From the NCBI GenBank assembly GCA_028571685.1, contig CM053164.1, positions 39,482,501 through 39,546,500 of the forward strand: a stretch of DNA of 64,000 nucleotides. Reading direction: 5' to 3'. The stretch comes from Heterohyrax brucei. Taxonomy: Eukaryota; Chordata; Mammalia; Hyracoidea; Procaviidae. The position numbers and the translations under genes are program-made. A model generated the notes under the pieces. That model was not told the DNA's origin. It ran no database searches and was given only the letters and a program-made list of their open reading frames with translations. Positions 1-12,633 of this stretch are shown here, in pieces; the stretch's first letter is position 1, and the number at the start of each line of letters is the position of its first letter.

Positions 1-142
1 AGATAATGAACATATCTGTCACTTGAAAAGTTTCCTCAAGCCTCTTTCGTAATTCCTCCTTGCCCCTTATTCCACAGGGAATCACTGATTTGCTTTCGCT
101 TAACATAGATTAGCTTCATTTTCTTTCTAATACTTTATGTAG

Positions 143-506
143 GGAGCCCTTGTGGCACCTTGGAGCCCCAGTGGCACAGTAGTTAGAAGCTCAGCTGCTA
201 TAACCAAAAGGTTGGCAGTTTGAATCCGCCAGCATTCCTTGGAGAGCCCTGTAGGTCAGTACTATTGTGTCTTGTAGGGTTGGTATGAGTTGAAATCAAC
301 TTGATGCATCTGGTTTAGTGATGCATTGGTCAAGAGCTCAGCTGCAAATTGAGAGGTCAATGGTTTGAATCCATCAGCTGTTTTTCCAGAGAAAAATCTA
401 GTAGTCTGCCTCCTAAATGTAACAGCCTTGGAAACCCTGTGGGACAGTTCTCTTCCATCATGGTTGCTATGAGTTGCAATTGGCACAACCTCAGGTTTGG
501 TTTAAT
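143..506 (+). repeat. AfroSINE cluster: head fragment plus two tandem copies
   Basis: A SINE head (ggagcccttgtggcacc, 143-160) is followed directly by a second head and body (162-320, ending in a tggttt-type tail) and then by a third, 5'-truncated copy (321-506) ending aggtttggttt. All are in the same orientation. Confidence 0.8.
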
Positions 507-800
507 TTAGTACTTGACATAAATGAAATCATATGCTGTGTTCTTTTTATCTTTGAAGGGCTTAGGATGGGAAGAGTTTGGCTTTTTTTAATCATAATTA
601 ATTTGAAAATCAACCCTATTGTATGTATATCATTGGTTTACTTTTTACTGCTTAGTAAGATTCCGTTGTTAGGATATACCATAACTGGTTTATATATCGC
701 TGATTAATTTTAATTGTTGTAGTTTGGTGATACTGTTAATAAAGTTGCTATGGACATTCTTGGGCACATCTTTGTATGGGCCTATGTTTTATTTTCTGTT
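507..800 (-). repeat. Old L1 fragment (ORF2 3' part), antisense
   Basis: The pattern 'aataaagttgctatggacattcttgggcac' is the reverse complement of the L1 ORF2 end that codes for the (M)FIAA-like stretch. It is highly diverged. Confidence 0.5.
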
Positions 801-1069
801 GCGTTATCCTTGTTTTATAGATCATGAAACAGAAGCACTTTCATATAATTTTAACCAAATTCTCACAGCCTGTGGATGGTGGAATCCAAACATGCTCAGA
901 ATGCAGGTTCCAGAATGGTATTCTTAACTGCTGCCGTATTGCCTCCTGTAAATGGTGGGATTTGTCATTTGCTTTTACTGTTCTTTCCCAGTAACTTTGG
1001 CTTTTCTTACTTCAGTTTTCTTATACCTGAATTCATGTTATCTCTAGTTTTACTATAATTGGATCTATC

Positions 1070-1161
1070 ACATGGTGGTTGTGAGGATGAGGGATACATG
1101 TAAAGTGCTTAGAACACAGCCTGGCACCTAATTAATGTTCAGTAAATTACAGCTGTTATTA
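1070..1161 (+). repeat. MIR fragment
   Basis: The stretch ggttgtgaggatgaggg...taaagtgcttagaacacagcctggcacctaatta...gctgttatta is the conserved core and tail of the mammalian MIR SINE. Confidence 0.8.
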
Positions 1162-2623
1162 CTTGGGGATCTCCTATTCTGAGGATTGAACCCTGAGAAT
1201 AATGTTTAGGGGGTGAGCAGAAAAGACGTTAGCAACAGAGATTATAAAGTTGTATTTGGAGAGTTGGAAGGACAATGGAGAATATCACAGAATCCAAAAG
1301 AAAGCTGTTTCAAAAGGCATAGAAAGAAAGCACTGCCTTTTAAGGAAGCTAACAATTAGAATTAAGATATGTTTGCTCAGAATGCCTGCGTTACCTGACC
1401 ATGTAATTTAGAAGTTAAAATCTTAGTCTAGAACAGCTTTCAAATTTAGTATGAAATTGAGCTGTTTATAGTGTTTCCCAAGACTAGCGATTCTCTTTAA
1501 AATAAAATCCACTTAATAATCACTGATTTTTACTAATATTATCTGGAAAATAATATAGCACGTGAACTATGGGTTCTGGTACATTTTGTTTCCTTATAAT
1601 TAAGACTAATGAGAAAGGTTTTTAACTATTTTGAATTTCAGCCACTTTATCCTGTTTATTTTGGAATGTCAACTATCATGCAGTGCCTTTATTGCATAAC
1701 TTGGTCTGTGTTGGAAGCCTCCCCTTCCATGCAGAACTACCACCTTGATTGGCTCTGATTTCAACTGCATTCTTTTCTGGACACAGTTTAAGCCAGTGAT
1801 TTTCAAACTTTTTTTTTTGACAGTAAAGAGATAAATTTTACTTTGTCATTCAGTATGTATACACATGTATATGTGAGTGTATACATAACAGAAATAGAAG
1901 TTCATGAAACTTTTTTCAGATGTATTTTTCCTTGTTTAATATATAACACTTTTTCCCTACTAAAATTGTCCGGTTTCCTCACCACTCCCCCATTTCCACG
2001 TACTTTGTCTTCTGTTCCTTTAGCTTGCAGAATTTGTAAATTTTTTCCTTCTTGTTATTTTAATTCATATGTAGCTTTTGGATGTAAGCAGTAACAGATA
2101 ACTAACACTTGTTTTTAGAAGAGATCATCCCTGGGAAGATGCTCTTTTTGAACAGTACATTGTCCAACATGACCTTCAAGATTAATCTAAAAAGATTTCT
2201 ACTGTGAAACTAAAATATGGCAAAGAAATGGTAACATCTCTTTTCTAAAACTATTTAATTTTAGACATTTTAAATAGAACCTCTCTCAGATAAACACTTC
2301 AAAAGAAAAATTTTATTTAGTCTAGGTTTTCACATAAATACAGCCAACTTAATTTGAATATCCATTTTCCTGCGAAAGATAAGAAATGAGTGACTGATTA
2401 GAATTTGTAATTAATAATTCTTAAGAGGTTTCTTTTGTGCCAGCTGATTTTGTTTCTTTGAGTGAGTTGTCAGCTGACATTCCAGTGAGAAAAAAAAGCC
2501 CTTTAGCTCCAGGTTAAGAGATCTAGGATATGCTATAGTAATTCAGAAAGGATTTTAGCATGAAAAAACACATGAGTCGTGCATTACAATACACTGAAAT
2601 GCAGAATGCTTTGCTTCTGTTTT
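1162..2623. other. RAB10 intron, no recognised element
   Basis: This is AT-rich sequence with scattered T tracts. I see no exon, RNA gene or repeat family I can name. Confidence 0.5.
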
Positions 2624-2822
2624 TGTTGGTTGCTGTGGAGTCAGTTTTTGACTCATAGCAATCCCATTTGACAGAGTAGAACTGCCCCATAGGGTTTCCT
2701 AGACAGTAATCTTTCAGAGAGCAGTTTACCAGGTCTTTTCTCCAGTGGAGCTGCCCGTGAGTTTGTTCTTCCCACTTTTTAGTTAGTAGCCCAGGGCATA
2801 ACCGTTGTGCCACCAGGGCTCT
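2624..2822 (-). repeat. AfroSINE, near full length, antisense
   Basis: It runs from the tail (gttgctgtggagtcagt) to the head (accgttgtgccaccagggct). The inner part carries the longer body with tcttt...gcagtttaccaggtctttt. Confidence 0.85.
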
Positions 2823-2839
2823 TTGCTTGCTTCTACTCG

Positions 2840-4045
2840 CTCTTAAAATTAAAAAAGCAGAGTAATTTTTTTACTTTAATTGTGATTGACCAGAAATGTA
2901 CAATCCAAGTTAGATTTGCATGCCTTCCTGTCTGCAGCTCCTTCTCTCCTTGCCCAGTGACAGCACACTCCTCCTTTCGGTTCTGTACATGTTACATCCT
3001 TTTAACAATCTGCTGTCCCTCTCCTCTCCCTTCTAGTTAGAGGCCAGTAGGACAACATCCTATAGATGCAGAGAACCATGAAGTGTATACACCATATGGT
3101 CCACTTTGTGTCCTCAAGTCCGATCCATTCCTGTCTGAAGAGTTGACCTCAGTAGTGATTTATGATCGAGGCAGCAGCAGGTTTAGGGGCTGTGTGCTCA
3201 GGGGAACTCCCAGGCCTTCACACCATCAATTGCGGTCTTTTAGTGGCATTATCAGGGTACACCCCACTTTTTCTAATGTTACCACTGGGACTCAACATTG
3301 TGTGCCCCATCACGGCTGTCGGTGGCAGCCGGGTGCTATCTGGTTTTTCTGGGCACATATTGGTACAGTCACCCATTCAAGTGGTCCTTCTGTCTTCTGG
3401 GCTCTTTTTCCCTCATGTCTTTGTTGTCCTTGGTGATCATCTGTTCCAGCTGATTTTGTACCATTTGGTGGACCTCAGATGGCAGCTTGCTAGCTTTTAA
3501 AACCTCAGATTCCACTCACCAATATGGAGTGCAGAAGACTCTCTTAGTAACAGTCTAGTTATGCCAGTTGGCCTCCACATTCCCTGAGAGCATGGTCCTC
3601 AGACCCAATCCCTTTTACCTTGCCCTTGCAATATTGGATTTAGAAGAATTTTCAGTTTATGTTGAATGTGTGCTGTCACTGCTTTCATTCAACCAAATTT
3701 CTATCAACTATCTAATCTATAACCAGCTCTCTCCCTCCCTCACCTCTGTTGCAGCTGTCAAAGAGCCTTTCCTTCTGTAGGTGAATCTGTTTTTTAAGTT
3801 CTTATACTAGGGGTCTCATACAGTGTTGGTCCTTGTGCTGCTGACTAATTTCACTCAACGTGTCTTCCAAATGAAACCATGTTATGAGGTGCTTCCTAAA
3901 ATCATCATTGTTCTTTAATCATTGCATCTTGTTCCATTGAGTATATATACCATTATTTAGCCATTCATCTGTTGTTGGGCATCTGGGTTGATTCTATCTT
4001 TGCTATGGAAGACTGAACACAGTGATTTTTATATCTCTTTAGTTG
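2840..4045 (-). repeat. L1 3' end (3' UTR and end of ORF2), antisense, diverged
   Basis: It shares order and sequence with the 3' part of the long L1 at 6222-13376: the 'gtgacagcacac' segment, the 'cctatagatgca' segment, a 'cagcttgctagctttt' segment, then the ORF2 end with 'ttgagtatatatacca'. Divergence is clearly greater than in the long copy. Confidence 0.8.
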
Positions 4046-4299
4046 AGTTGAAGATATTCTGATTCTCACAAATGCCTAGTCTGTAACTGAAGAAAATAAT
4101 TTTGGAAATTTCCTTCACTTTGTGCCATAGCATGGCCTTATTTTTTTTTATGCCGCTTCTTTCCAGGAAGATTTCAGTCTGTTTGTTGATAAGGGTGGAG
4201 ATGTGTCTTACTGTCAGGTCATATGTGTCTAGGCATAAAATTAGCTTTTGACTGATAAGAGGAGCAGTTGTAGCTTGCTTTTTCTTTCTTTTTTTCTAA

Positions 4300-4660
4300 C
4301 ATTTAAATATTTTTTTAGAATACACATACCACAGCATTGGCCATCAGAGCAGACTCTGCATTTGCAGTTCAGTAACATTGGTTACTGTCTTCATGTTAGC
4401 TGTAGCTTTTAAATCCCAAGCCTGCAGAAAGTTTCCACCGTAGTTTCTTTTGCTACCTACATCTTCTGTAGAATAGTGGGTCCTATCTGGGATAACAATC
4501 ATCAGGAGGTACTTCAGGTCTACCTCTCTTTTGGGGTATGTGTGTGTGTGTGTGTGTGTGTCTGTTTTGTAATATATGCCACTGTCAGCATTTGTACCTT
4601 GTACCAGTGTTTTAACATCAACACAAACATCCAAAACTAGCGGTATCATTTTGACTGGTG
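4300..4660 (-). repeat. L1-like 3' remnant with (TG)n tract
   Basis: The sequence resembles old L1 3' UTR in antisense (cagttcagtaacattggttact). A simple (TG)n tract lies at 4539-4560. The stretch 4046-4300 before it holds nothing I recognise. Confidence 0.4.
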
Positions 4661-4869
4661 AAGAATCAGCCATCTACCTGCTTGCTTGCTGGTGCCAGAT
4701 ACATGACAGGTATCTTTTATTCTTCCTGGTCCATTAATAGCCAGTTTGTTAGGAAACCTTGTTGATTCTCTCTCCAAAATATGTCTAGAATCCACATTCA
4801 ATTTACCGTTTACATTGTCCCTCCCTGCTGTGCAGTCTAAGCTACTATAAGTTTTGAACTGTTGTGGTA

Positions 4870-5555
4870 GCTTCCTAATATCCGTACAGGTTCTTTACTT
4901 TCTGTTTTGCCTTTCTCCAGTACATTTTCCATGTGATGGCCAAAGTAACGTTTTTGAAATACAAATCTGATCATGTTTGTCATTCTTTCCCCTGTTCATA
5001 ACCATTTGACTTTCTGTCGCATTGCAAATGGAAGTTCAGACTCTAAATCAGAATTCTTAACTCAGTTTATAGGAAGGACCTCAGCCCACCTCTCTGATCT
5101 GATCTCGTCTCATATACTGTTCTCCCTTTCTGCTGGTACTTGCCCTCTGAGCTGATCTTTCAAGTCAGTGACAGTGGCAGGCTTTTACCAGTTGAGGTTC
5201 ACCATACATGCCCTGTCCCTCTCTCTCTGTGTTTCCCTGTTTTGTGCATGTGCACACTTCCCATTTCAGCAGAAATAAAATTTGAAAACTGAATTTCTGG
5301 CTGCTGCCAACCTTTTACTCTCACCAGCTGTTCTTCAACTCCTCCGTCCTTTATCCCTCGGTGAGCATGCCAGGTGTGTCCCCAGCTCAGCACGTTTGCA
5401 CTTCCACTGTTCTTCGCCTGGCATGCTTTGCTTCACATTTTTTCTATGTCATCTGCTCTCAAGTCAGCACGTCCTCGGAGAGGCCTTGTCTGATTACTAG
5501 TCTCTGGACATTACCACGTTTTTTCTGGTTTATCTGTGTCATAGTATGTTTTTCA
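4870..5555 (+). repeat. L2 LINE 3' region
   Basis: Several L2 hallmarks occur in order: 'aaatacaaatctgatcatgt', 'tttgactttctgtcgcattgcaaatgg', then 'tttgcacttccactgttc..cctggcatgc' and 'cctcggagaggccttgtctga'. It is broken by an unassigned piece around 5190-5310. Confidence 0.75.
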
Positions 5556-5561
5556 GTATAT

Positions 5562-6054
5562 TGGCGCTTGGTGTCATCGAGTTGGTTCCAAGGTGCAACG
5601 ACTCTTGGTACAAGGCGACCTCCGTGTCCTGTGCCACCCTGACAGTCACTGTTGTGCTTGAGCCCGTCATAGCAGCTGCTGTGTCCATCTGTCATTGAAG
5701 ATCTTCCTCTTTTTTTCCTCCTGCCCTCCAGGAGCTGGTTCCTCCTGAGAACATGTCCAGAGTACAGGACATAGTCTTGCCATCCTTGCTTCTAAGGAGC
5801 ATTCTGGTTATACTTCTAGCACAGATTGCTTCCTTCTTGTGACAGTCCATGTTACATTCAGTAGCCACTGGTTCTTTTCGTGTGGCGGTCCACATTACAT
5901 TCAGTAGCCTTTGCCAACACCGTAACTCAGAGGCATCAGTTCTTCTGTCTTCTTTACTCATTTTTCAGCTCTTGCATACATATGAAATGCTTGAAAACAC
6001 CATAGCTTCGTTCAAGTGGCATCTTTGCTTTTTTAGCACTTTACTAAGGATTTT
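5562..6054 (-). repeat. RTE (BovB-like) LINE 3' end, antisense
   Basis: It starts with the RTE tail shared with AfroSINE (gtgtcatcgagttggttcc) and proceeds through the stretch that in antisense codes for the C-terminus of the RTE polyprotein (residues such as RRTDASELRCWQRLLNVMW). It is full of stops and ends within the coding part. Confidence 0.85.
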
Positions 6055-6159
6055 GTATGGCCCAGTATGGGAGGAGGGTGACACCAGTCCTAGCTATACC
6101 ACTGTTTCCAGCATTGTAGTCTGATGGCAACAGATTCTTGCATCCTTTTCTCACAGAAA

Positions 6160-6213
6160 AACTGGCAACTTACTGTTTAGCAGGGAAGCACTTAACCATT
6201 GTGCCACCAGAGT
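6160..6213 (-). repeat. AfroSINE head fragment
   Basis: gcacttaaccattgtgccacc is the head of an antisense AfroSINE. The copy is cut at 6222 by the poly(T) of the long L1. Confidence 0.65.
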
Positions 6214-7219
6214 TTGTTGCCTTTTTTTTTTTTTAATTATAACTGAGTGAAAATGTACATTCCCGTATAAATGTACATGACCACCTATATGAAATTTCAC
6301 TGGTCTCCCTTCCCGGTGACAGCACACTATTCCTCTCTGCTCCATACATGTCTCATCCTCCCAACAGTCTCCTTTCCCCTCCTCTCGACCCATTCTCCTT
6401 CCTCCAGCCAGAGGTCAGCAGGATGATATCCTGTAGATGCATAGAACCATAAAGTGCATCCAGTATTTGGTCACTCTGCATAGCCAAGTCCAATCCATTT
6501 GTGTCCGAAGAGTGGAACTTTGATATGATTTATGGGCAAGGGCAGCATCAGGGCCAGGGGCCATGCTCCCAGGGGAACCCCAAAACCACTGGACCATCAG
6601 TTGAGGTCTTTTAGTGGAGATCTCAGGGTGCACCCCTTTTGAGGCTTGTGTTGCCATTCAGACTCAACTTTGTGAGCTCCATCGCGGCTATCACTGGTGG
6701 TGGCTGGGAACCGTCTGGTTCTTCCGGCCCAAGTCGATGTAGGCACCCACTGATGTGGGTCTCTCTGTCTTCTGGGTTATCTTTACCCCGTGTCTTTTTG
6801 GTCCTCAGTGAGTATCCATTCCTGTTGAGTTGGGACCATGTACGGTGCCCTTGGATGGCAGCTTGGCAGCATTTAAGACCCCAGATGCCACTCACCGATG
6901 TGGGATGCAGAGAGCCCTCTTAGCCAAACACTAGTTGTGCCAATTGGCCTCGATTTTGCCTAAGAGCATGGTCTCCTGCCCCCTGCCCCAGCTACTCTGT
7001 CCTTGGAATATTGGGTTAAGATGGAAGGAGTATTCAAGTTATACTGAAGTCCAGTTAATATTGTTCTTGTTTCTAATGTGTGCTATCACTGATTTCACCC
7101 AACCAGATACCTAGCAACTATCTAATCTAAACCCTCCCCCCCTTGCCTTCTCTCCCACCCCTCCCTTGCAGTTGTCAAAGAGTCTTTTCTTTTATACCTA
7201 AGTCTGTTTTTGAGATCTT

Positions 7220-10200
7220 ATCATAGGGGTCCCATACGATATTTGTCCTTTTGTCGTTGACTACTTTCATTCAACATAATGTCTTCCAGTTGAAACCAGG
7301 TTATGAGATGTTTCCTGGAATCATCGTTATTCTTTATCATTGTGTAGTGCTCCGTTGAGTATATATACCATAGTTTACCTGTCTATTCTTCTGTTGTTGG
7401 CTATCTGTGTTGATTGCATCTTTCTGCTATCATGGACTGTGCTGCGATAAACATTCTTGTGCATTTGTGTCCGTTGGTGTGAAAGGCCGTGATTCTGCAG
7501 AATATTTTCCAAGTAGTGGAATTACTGGGTCAAATGGTATATCAATATCCATTTTTTTAAGGAAGCGCCAGATTGCTTTCCAAAGAGGCTGGACCTTTTT
7601 GCAACCCCACCAACAGTATAGCAGAGTTCCACTTTCTCCACAGCCTCTCCAGCATTTGTTGTTTTGTGTTTTTTGGATCATGGCCAACCTTGTTGGGGTG
7701 AGATGGTACCTCGTTGTAGTCTTGATTTGAATTTCTTTAATAACTAAAGATCATGAACATGACTGCATGTGATTTTTGGCTGCCTGGATCTCCTCTTCAG
7801 AGAAGTGTCTGTCTATGTCCTTTGCCCATCACTTAATTAGATGATTTATCTTCTTATTGATATTTTGTAGTATCTTATAGATTATGGAAATCAGGCGTCA
7901 GTCTGACATAGAGTTGCCAAATATTTTTTCCCATTCTGTAGGTGGCCTTTTAACTCTTGTGATAAAGTCTTTGGATGAGCAAAAGTGTTTGATTCATAAT
8001 AGTTCCCATTTATCTATTTTCTCTTCTGTTGATTGTGGTTTCTTCGACAGATTTCAAAGACTGTCTACATAGTGTACTAAAACTTCCATTGTTCCTACCT
8101 TTTCTTGGATGAGCTTTGTCGTTTTAGGTTTGATATTTAGGTCTTTTATCCAGTTGGAGTTGGGTTTTGTATAAGGTATAAGATATGGATCTTGTTTCAG
8201 TTTATTGCAGATGAATATCCAATTTTGCCAGCACCATTTGTTGAAGATAGTGTTTTTACCCCATTTGAGTGTCTTAGGGCCTTTGTAGACTATCACCTGT
8301 TCATAGGCCAGTGGTGTCATCTCTGGGGTCACAATTCTGTTCCATTGATCAATCTGTCTGTTCTTGTACCAGTACCAGGCTGTTTTGACCACTGTGGCAG
8401 TGAAGTATGTTCAAAGGTTGGATAATGAGAGACCTCCCAGTGTGTTCTTCTTTTTCAGTAGTACCTTACTTATCCGGGGCTTTCTCCCTTTCCAAACAAA
8501 TTCTGTGATTTCTTTCTCCATCTCATTAAAAAATGATGCTGGAACTTGTATTGGGATTGCATTATATAAGTATATGGCTTGGGGTAAAATAGACATTTTC
8601 ACAATGTTGAGTCTTCCTGTCCATGAGCAGGGTAGGTTTTTCCGTTTGTTTAAGTCTCTTTTAGTTTCTTGTTGTAAGGACTTGTAGTTCTCTTTGTAAA
8701 GATATGTTATTTCTCTGGTTAGATTAATTCCTAGATACTTTTATCTTCTTAGGGGCAATAAGAAATTGTATTGATTTGATGAATTCTTCATTAATAGTCT
8801 CGTTGGTATAAAGGAATCCTACTGATTTACTTATGTTTATCTTGTATCCTGAGACTTTGCTGAACTCTTCTATCAGTTTGAGTAGTTTACTTATAGATTC
8901 TTTGGGATTCTCTGCATATACAGTCATATCATCTGCAAACAGAGAAAGTTTGACTTCTTCTTTGCCGATGCAGATGCCCTTTATTTCTTGGTTTTGTCTA
9001 ATTGCTCTGGCTAGAACTTCAAGTACAGTGTTGAATAGGAGAGATGAGAGTGGGCATCCTTGTCTAGTTCCTGTTCTCAAGGGAAAGTCTTTCAGTTTCT
9101 CTCCATTCAGGATGACGTGGGCAGTTGGCTTTGTATAAGTGGCCCGTATTGCGTTGAGGAATTTGCCGTCTGTGCCTATTTTGCTAAGAGTTTTTAGCAT
9201 GAATGGGTGTTGGACTTTATCAAATGCCTTTTCTGCATCAGTGGACAAAATCAGGTGATTCTTATCTTTTGTGTTATTTATGTGGTTAATCACATTAATT
9301 ATTTTTCTGATGTTGAACCAGGCTTGCATCCCTGGTATGAATCCCACTTGGTCATGATACATTATTTTTTGGATATGTGTTGTATTCTATTGGCAAGAAT
9401 TTTGTTGAAGATTTTTGCATCCAGATTCATGAGTGACAACGATCTGTAGTTCTCCTTTTTCGTTGGGTCTTTCCCTGGCTTTGGTATCAGGGTTATGCTG
9501 GCTTCATAGAATGAGTTTAGAAGTACTCCATCTCTTTCTATACTGTGAAATAGTTTCAGTAGTATTGGAGATAACTCTTCTCCAACAGCTTGGTAGAATT
9601 CTGCAGTGAAGCCATGTGGGCCTGGGCTTTTTTTAGTTGTCAATTTTTTGATGACATTTTCAGTCTCTTCCTTTGTGATGGGTTTTTTAAGTTGTTCTGC
9701 TTCACGTTGTGATAATTTGGTTAGGTGCTCTGAATCAAGGAATTTGTCCATTTCCTCTATGTTTTCAAATTTGTTAGAGTGCAGTCTTTCATAGTATTCT
9801 GTTACGATATTTTTGGTTTCTGTTGGATCTGTTGTGACTGCTCCCCTCTCATTTCTAATTTGGGTTATTTGTTTCCTTTCCTGCTTTTCTTTAGTAAGTT
9901 TAGCCAGTAGTTTGTCAATTTGGTTGATCTTTTCAAAAAATCAGCTTTTGGTACTTTCAATTTTTTCAATTGTTTTTCTATTCTCTAATTCATGTAGCTC
10001 GGCTCTAATCTTTATGATCTGGTTTCTTCTGGTGCCTGAAGAGTTCCTCTATTGTTCTCTCGCTACTTGTTCCAGCTGTAGCGTTAGTTCCTTGATTTGG
10101 TTTCTTTCTTCCTTCCAGATGTGTGCATTTATGGAGATAAACAGACCTCTGAGCACTGCTTTGGCTGTATCCCATAGGTTCTGGTAGGAAGTGTTTTCTT

Positions 10201-11036
10201 TCTCATTGGAACTCAAGAATTTTTTTATTTCATCCTTGATTTCTTCTATAACCCATGGTTTTTTTGAGCAAGATGTTGTTCGGTTTCTAGGAGCTCCACT
10301 TTCTATCTATGTTTTTTCTGCTATTGATTTCGACTTCTCTGGCTTTATGATCTGAGAAGATGCTTTGCAGTAATTCAGTGGTATGGATTTTGTTGAGAAT
10401 TGCATTATGTCGTGACACATGGTCAGTTCTGGAGAATGTTCCATGTGCACTGGAGAAGAAGGTGTAGTTGTCTGATGATGGATGGAAAGTTCTGTACATA
10501 TCGATGAGGTTCAGTTGGTTAATTGTGGCAATGAGGTCTTCTGTATCTTTACTGAACTTTTTTCTAGATGATCTGTCTAGTATTGAGAGTGAAGTGTTGA
10601 GGTCTCCCACTACTGTTGTAGAGTGACCTAACTCTTTTTTGAGTGTAGTCAGTGTTTCTTCAACGTATTTAGGTGCTCTGATATTAGGTGCATGAATATT
10701 TAATATAGTTAAGTCTTGCTTGTGGACTGAACCTTTCAGCAATAAATAGTGTCCATCTTTGTCCACAGTGGTGGATTTGACATTAAAATTGATTTTGTCT
10801 GAGATTAGAATTGCCACCGCTGCCCTTTTTTGTTCATTGTTAGCTTGATAAATATTCTTCCATTCTTTAATTTTCAGTGTGTTCCTATCTTTAGGTCTCT
10901 GGTGAGTTTCTTGTAGACAACACATGGATGGGTCGTGTCTTTTGATCCAGCATGCCACTCGATGTCTGTTTACTGGAGCATTCAGTCCATACACATTCAG
11001 TGTAATTATTGATAGGTATGTGTTCACTGCTGCCAT
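7220..11036 (-). pseudogene. L1 ORF2 (endonuclease/reverse transcriptase), broken
   Basis: ORF2 starts at ATG 11036 (MAAVNTYLSIITLNVYGLN). The AP-endonuclease domain (11036-10287) shows the expected LN.GLN, QETH, GDLN and SDH motifs. The reverse transcriptase follows in pieces, with [22 protein letters not shown] and the catalytic FADD box (near 8930-8940). A frame break at 9362 splits RT, and further stops cut the C-terminus near 8724, 8411 and 8054. The distal part (MDIDIPFDPVIPLLG, 7550 region) is the conserved C-terminal segment. The 3' limit near 7220 is approximate. Confidence 0.88.
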
Positions 11037-11416
11037 TGTGAGATGTTTATTTTTGTTTTGATGTTTTCTGTGTTGTTCTTATTAGTCTGTTCCGGGACAT
11101 TCTTTTTTGTGAGTTGACTTTTCACCTTTGTCAGAGCTGGTTTTGTAGTTACTGAGACTCCTGTGTTACATTTATCGAAATGGTATGATATATCTTTGTT
11201 GTGCGTAACAGCTGCCCCTAAGGTCCCCCTTAATAAAGTATATATAAACCCAATTTTAATTATTACCAGTCTTGTCGTTTTCCTCTCCATCTGGAAGGAC
11301 TGTAATGACTGTAGTACATCCCTATTTTTAATATGATGGCACCGTAGTTTAGTATTAAAGCTGTGATTGACTTTGGAGCCTGCTGTAACTGAGCAGAGTT
11401 CTGAGTCACGTGTCAT
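11024..11416 (-). other. Open 130-codon frame between L1 ORF1 and ORF2
   Basis: This frame is in phase with ORF1 and begins four codons after the ORF1 TAA. It ends at 11024 and overlaps the ORF2 start (11036) by 13 bases. Its product would be Lys/Thr/Asn-rich, and I match it to no family. Human L1 has only about 60 bp between its ORFs. It may be a chance open frame in A-rich DNA. Confidence 0.4.
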
Positions 11417-11428
11417 TCTAAAATATAG

Positions 11429-12335
11429 TTAGTGGTTTCGTTCTTCTAAGCCGAAGTCAAGAACTCCTTTCAGTATTTCTTGGAGTTTTGGTTTGGTTTT
11501 TCCAAAGTCCCTGAGTTTCTGTTTATCTGGGAATGTCTTAATTTCATTTTCATATTTGAAAGATAGTTTTGCAGGATATATAATTCTTGGCTGGAAGTTC
11601 TTCCCCTTCAGGACTCTGAATGTGTCGTGCCACTGTCTCCATGCCAGCATGGTTTCTGCTGAGAAATCTGACAAAAGCCTATGGGGTTTTCCTCTGAATG
11701 TTAGCTTTGTTTTGAGTCTTGTTGCCTTTAAGAATTGCTGCTTATGTTTCATTTTGTTAAGCTTGATTATAACATATCTTGGAGTCTTTCTTTTGCGATC
11801 CATATTGGGTGACATGCAGTGTGTATCTGAGATGTCTGTGGTTTCTTTCTTCATGATTTCTGGGAAGTTTTCTGTCAGCAGCTCAGCAGCGATACTTTGT
11901 GTTCTCAGGTGTCTCATCCTTTTCAGGGACTCCAGTTAATCCAAGGTTGTTCCTCTTAATAGAGTCCCACATGCTTCTTAATGCTTCTTCATTTATCTTA
12001 TGTCTTTTTTCTGATTTCTGCTCATAGACGCTGGCATCAGTAGCTCTGTCTTCCAGGTCAGAAATTCTTTTTTCCATTTATTCCGGTCTGTTTTCTGGGC
12101 TTTGCATGGAAATTTCTGTGTCTTTGATTTTGTTCTTGATCTGTTGGATTTCATAGTACTGGTGTTCCATCAGATCGAACAGCTTGCTTAATTTCTCCTT
12201 TTGTTCTGCTGCATTTTGTATAAGGTCTAGAAGGGCTCTGTATATAATCCTTTTGTATTAACTTTCTGATGATTTCATAAGTTTCTTCATCTGGAAAACT
12301 CCTTGGTTGTTTTGTTTGGGAGCCTTTGAAGCCAT
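11429..12335 (-). pseudogene. L1 ORF1 (RNA-binding protein), broken
   Basis: ORF1 starts at ATG 12335-12333 (MASKAPKQNNQG) and ends at TAA 11431-11429, about 300 codons, which is normal for L1 ORF1p. After the first part there is an in-frame stop near 12255. The middle is coiled-coil like (MEKRISDLEDRATDAS), followed by the RRM-type segment and the C-terminal domain (IYPAKLSFKYENEIKTFPDK, then LRDFG). A further frame break lies near 11900. ORF1p coats L1 RNA as a trimer. Confidence 0.85.
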
Positions 12336-12633
12336 GGGTGATTTCTTGTATGTCACATGTGTCTGTTGCTTTTTGGGTCCCATGTGAGTAAGTAGAGGCT
12401 CGAAGAGATACTGTGAGGATGGACTACAGATGTTTCTCTAGCCTGTCTTAAAATGTAAAGCAAAAGGTATCTGACCATGTCCCAAGTCAGTCAGGTTTTC
12501 AGGTGTAGCGGTCCCTCTTCCCAACTGGCAAAGTAAACACCATTATATCCAACTCCAGATGATACAAAGTAGTTCACAATACAACAGTGCTACTGCCCTG
12601 TTGGCCTCTGCTGACAGGGCCCAGTCTTAGGCT

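Noticed and set aside
162-230. tRNA-like A and B box sequences at many sites
   Set aside because: All belong to AfroSINE heads, which are tRNA-derived; no intact cloverleaf tRNA gene was found.
3083-3436. 117-codon frame rich in Ser/Pro/Cys
   Set aside because: It lies wholly in antisense L1 3' UTR, which gives similar non-genic frames at 6639-6923.
11493-11939. Long open frame of 148 codons on the + strand
   Set aside because: It is the complement of L1 ORF1; codon usage and protein resemble no family, while the opposite strand gives clear L1 ORF1 sequence.
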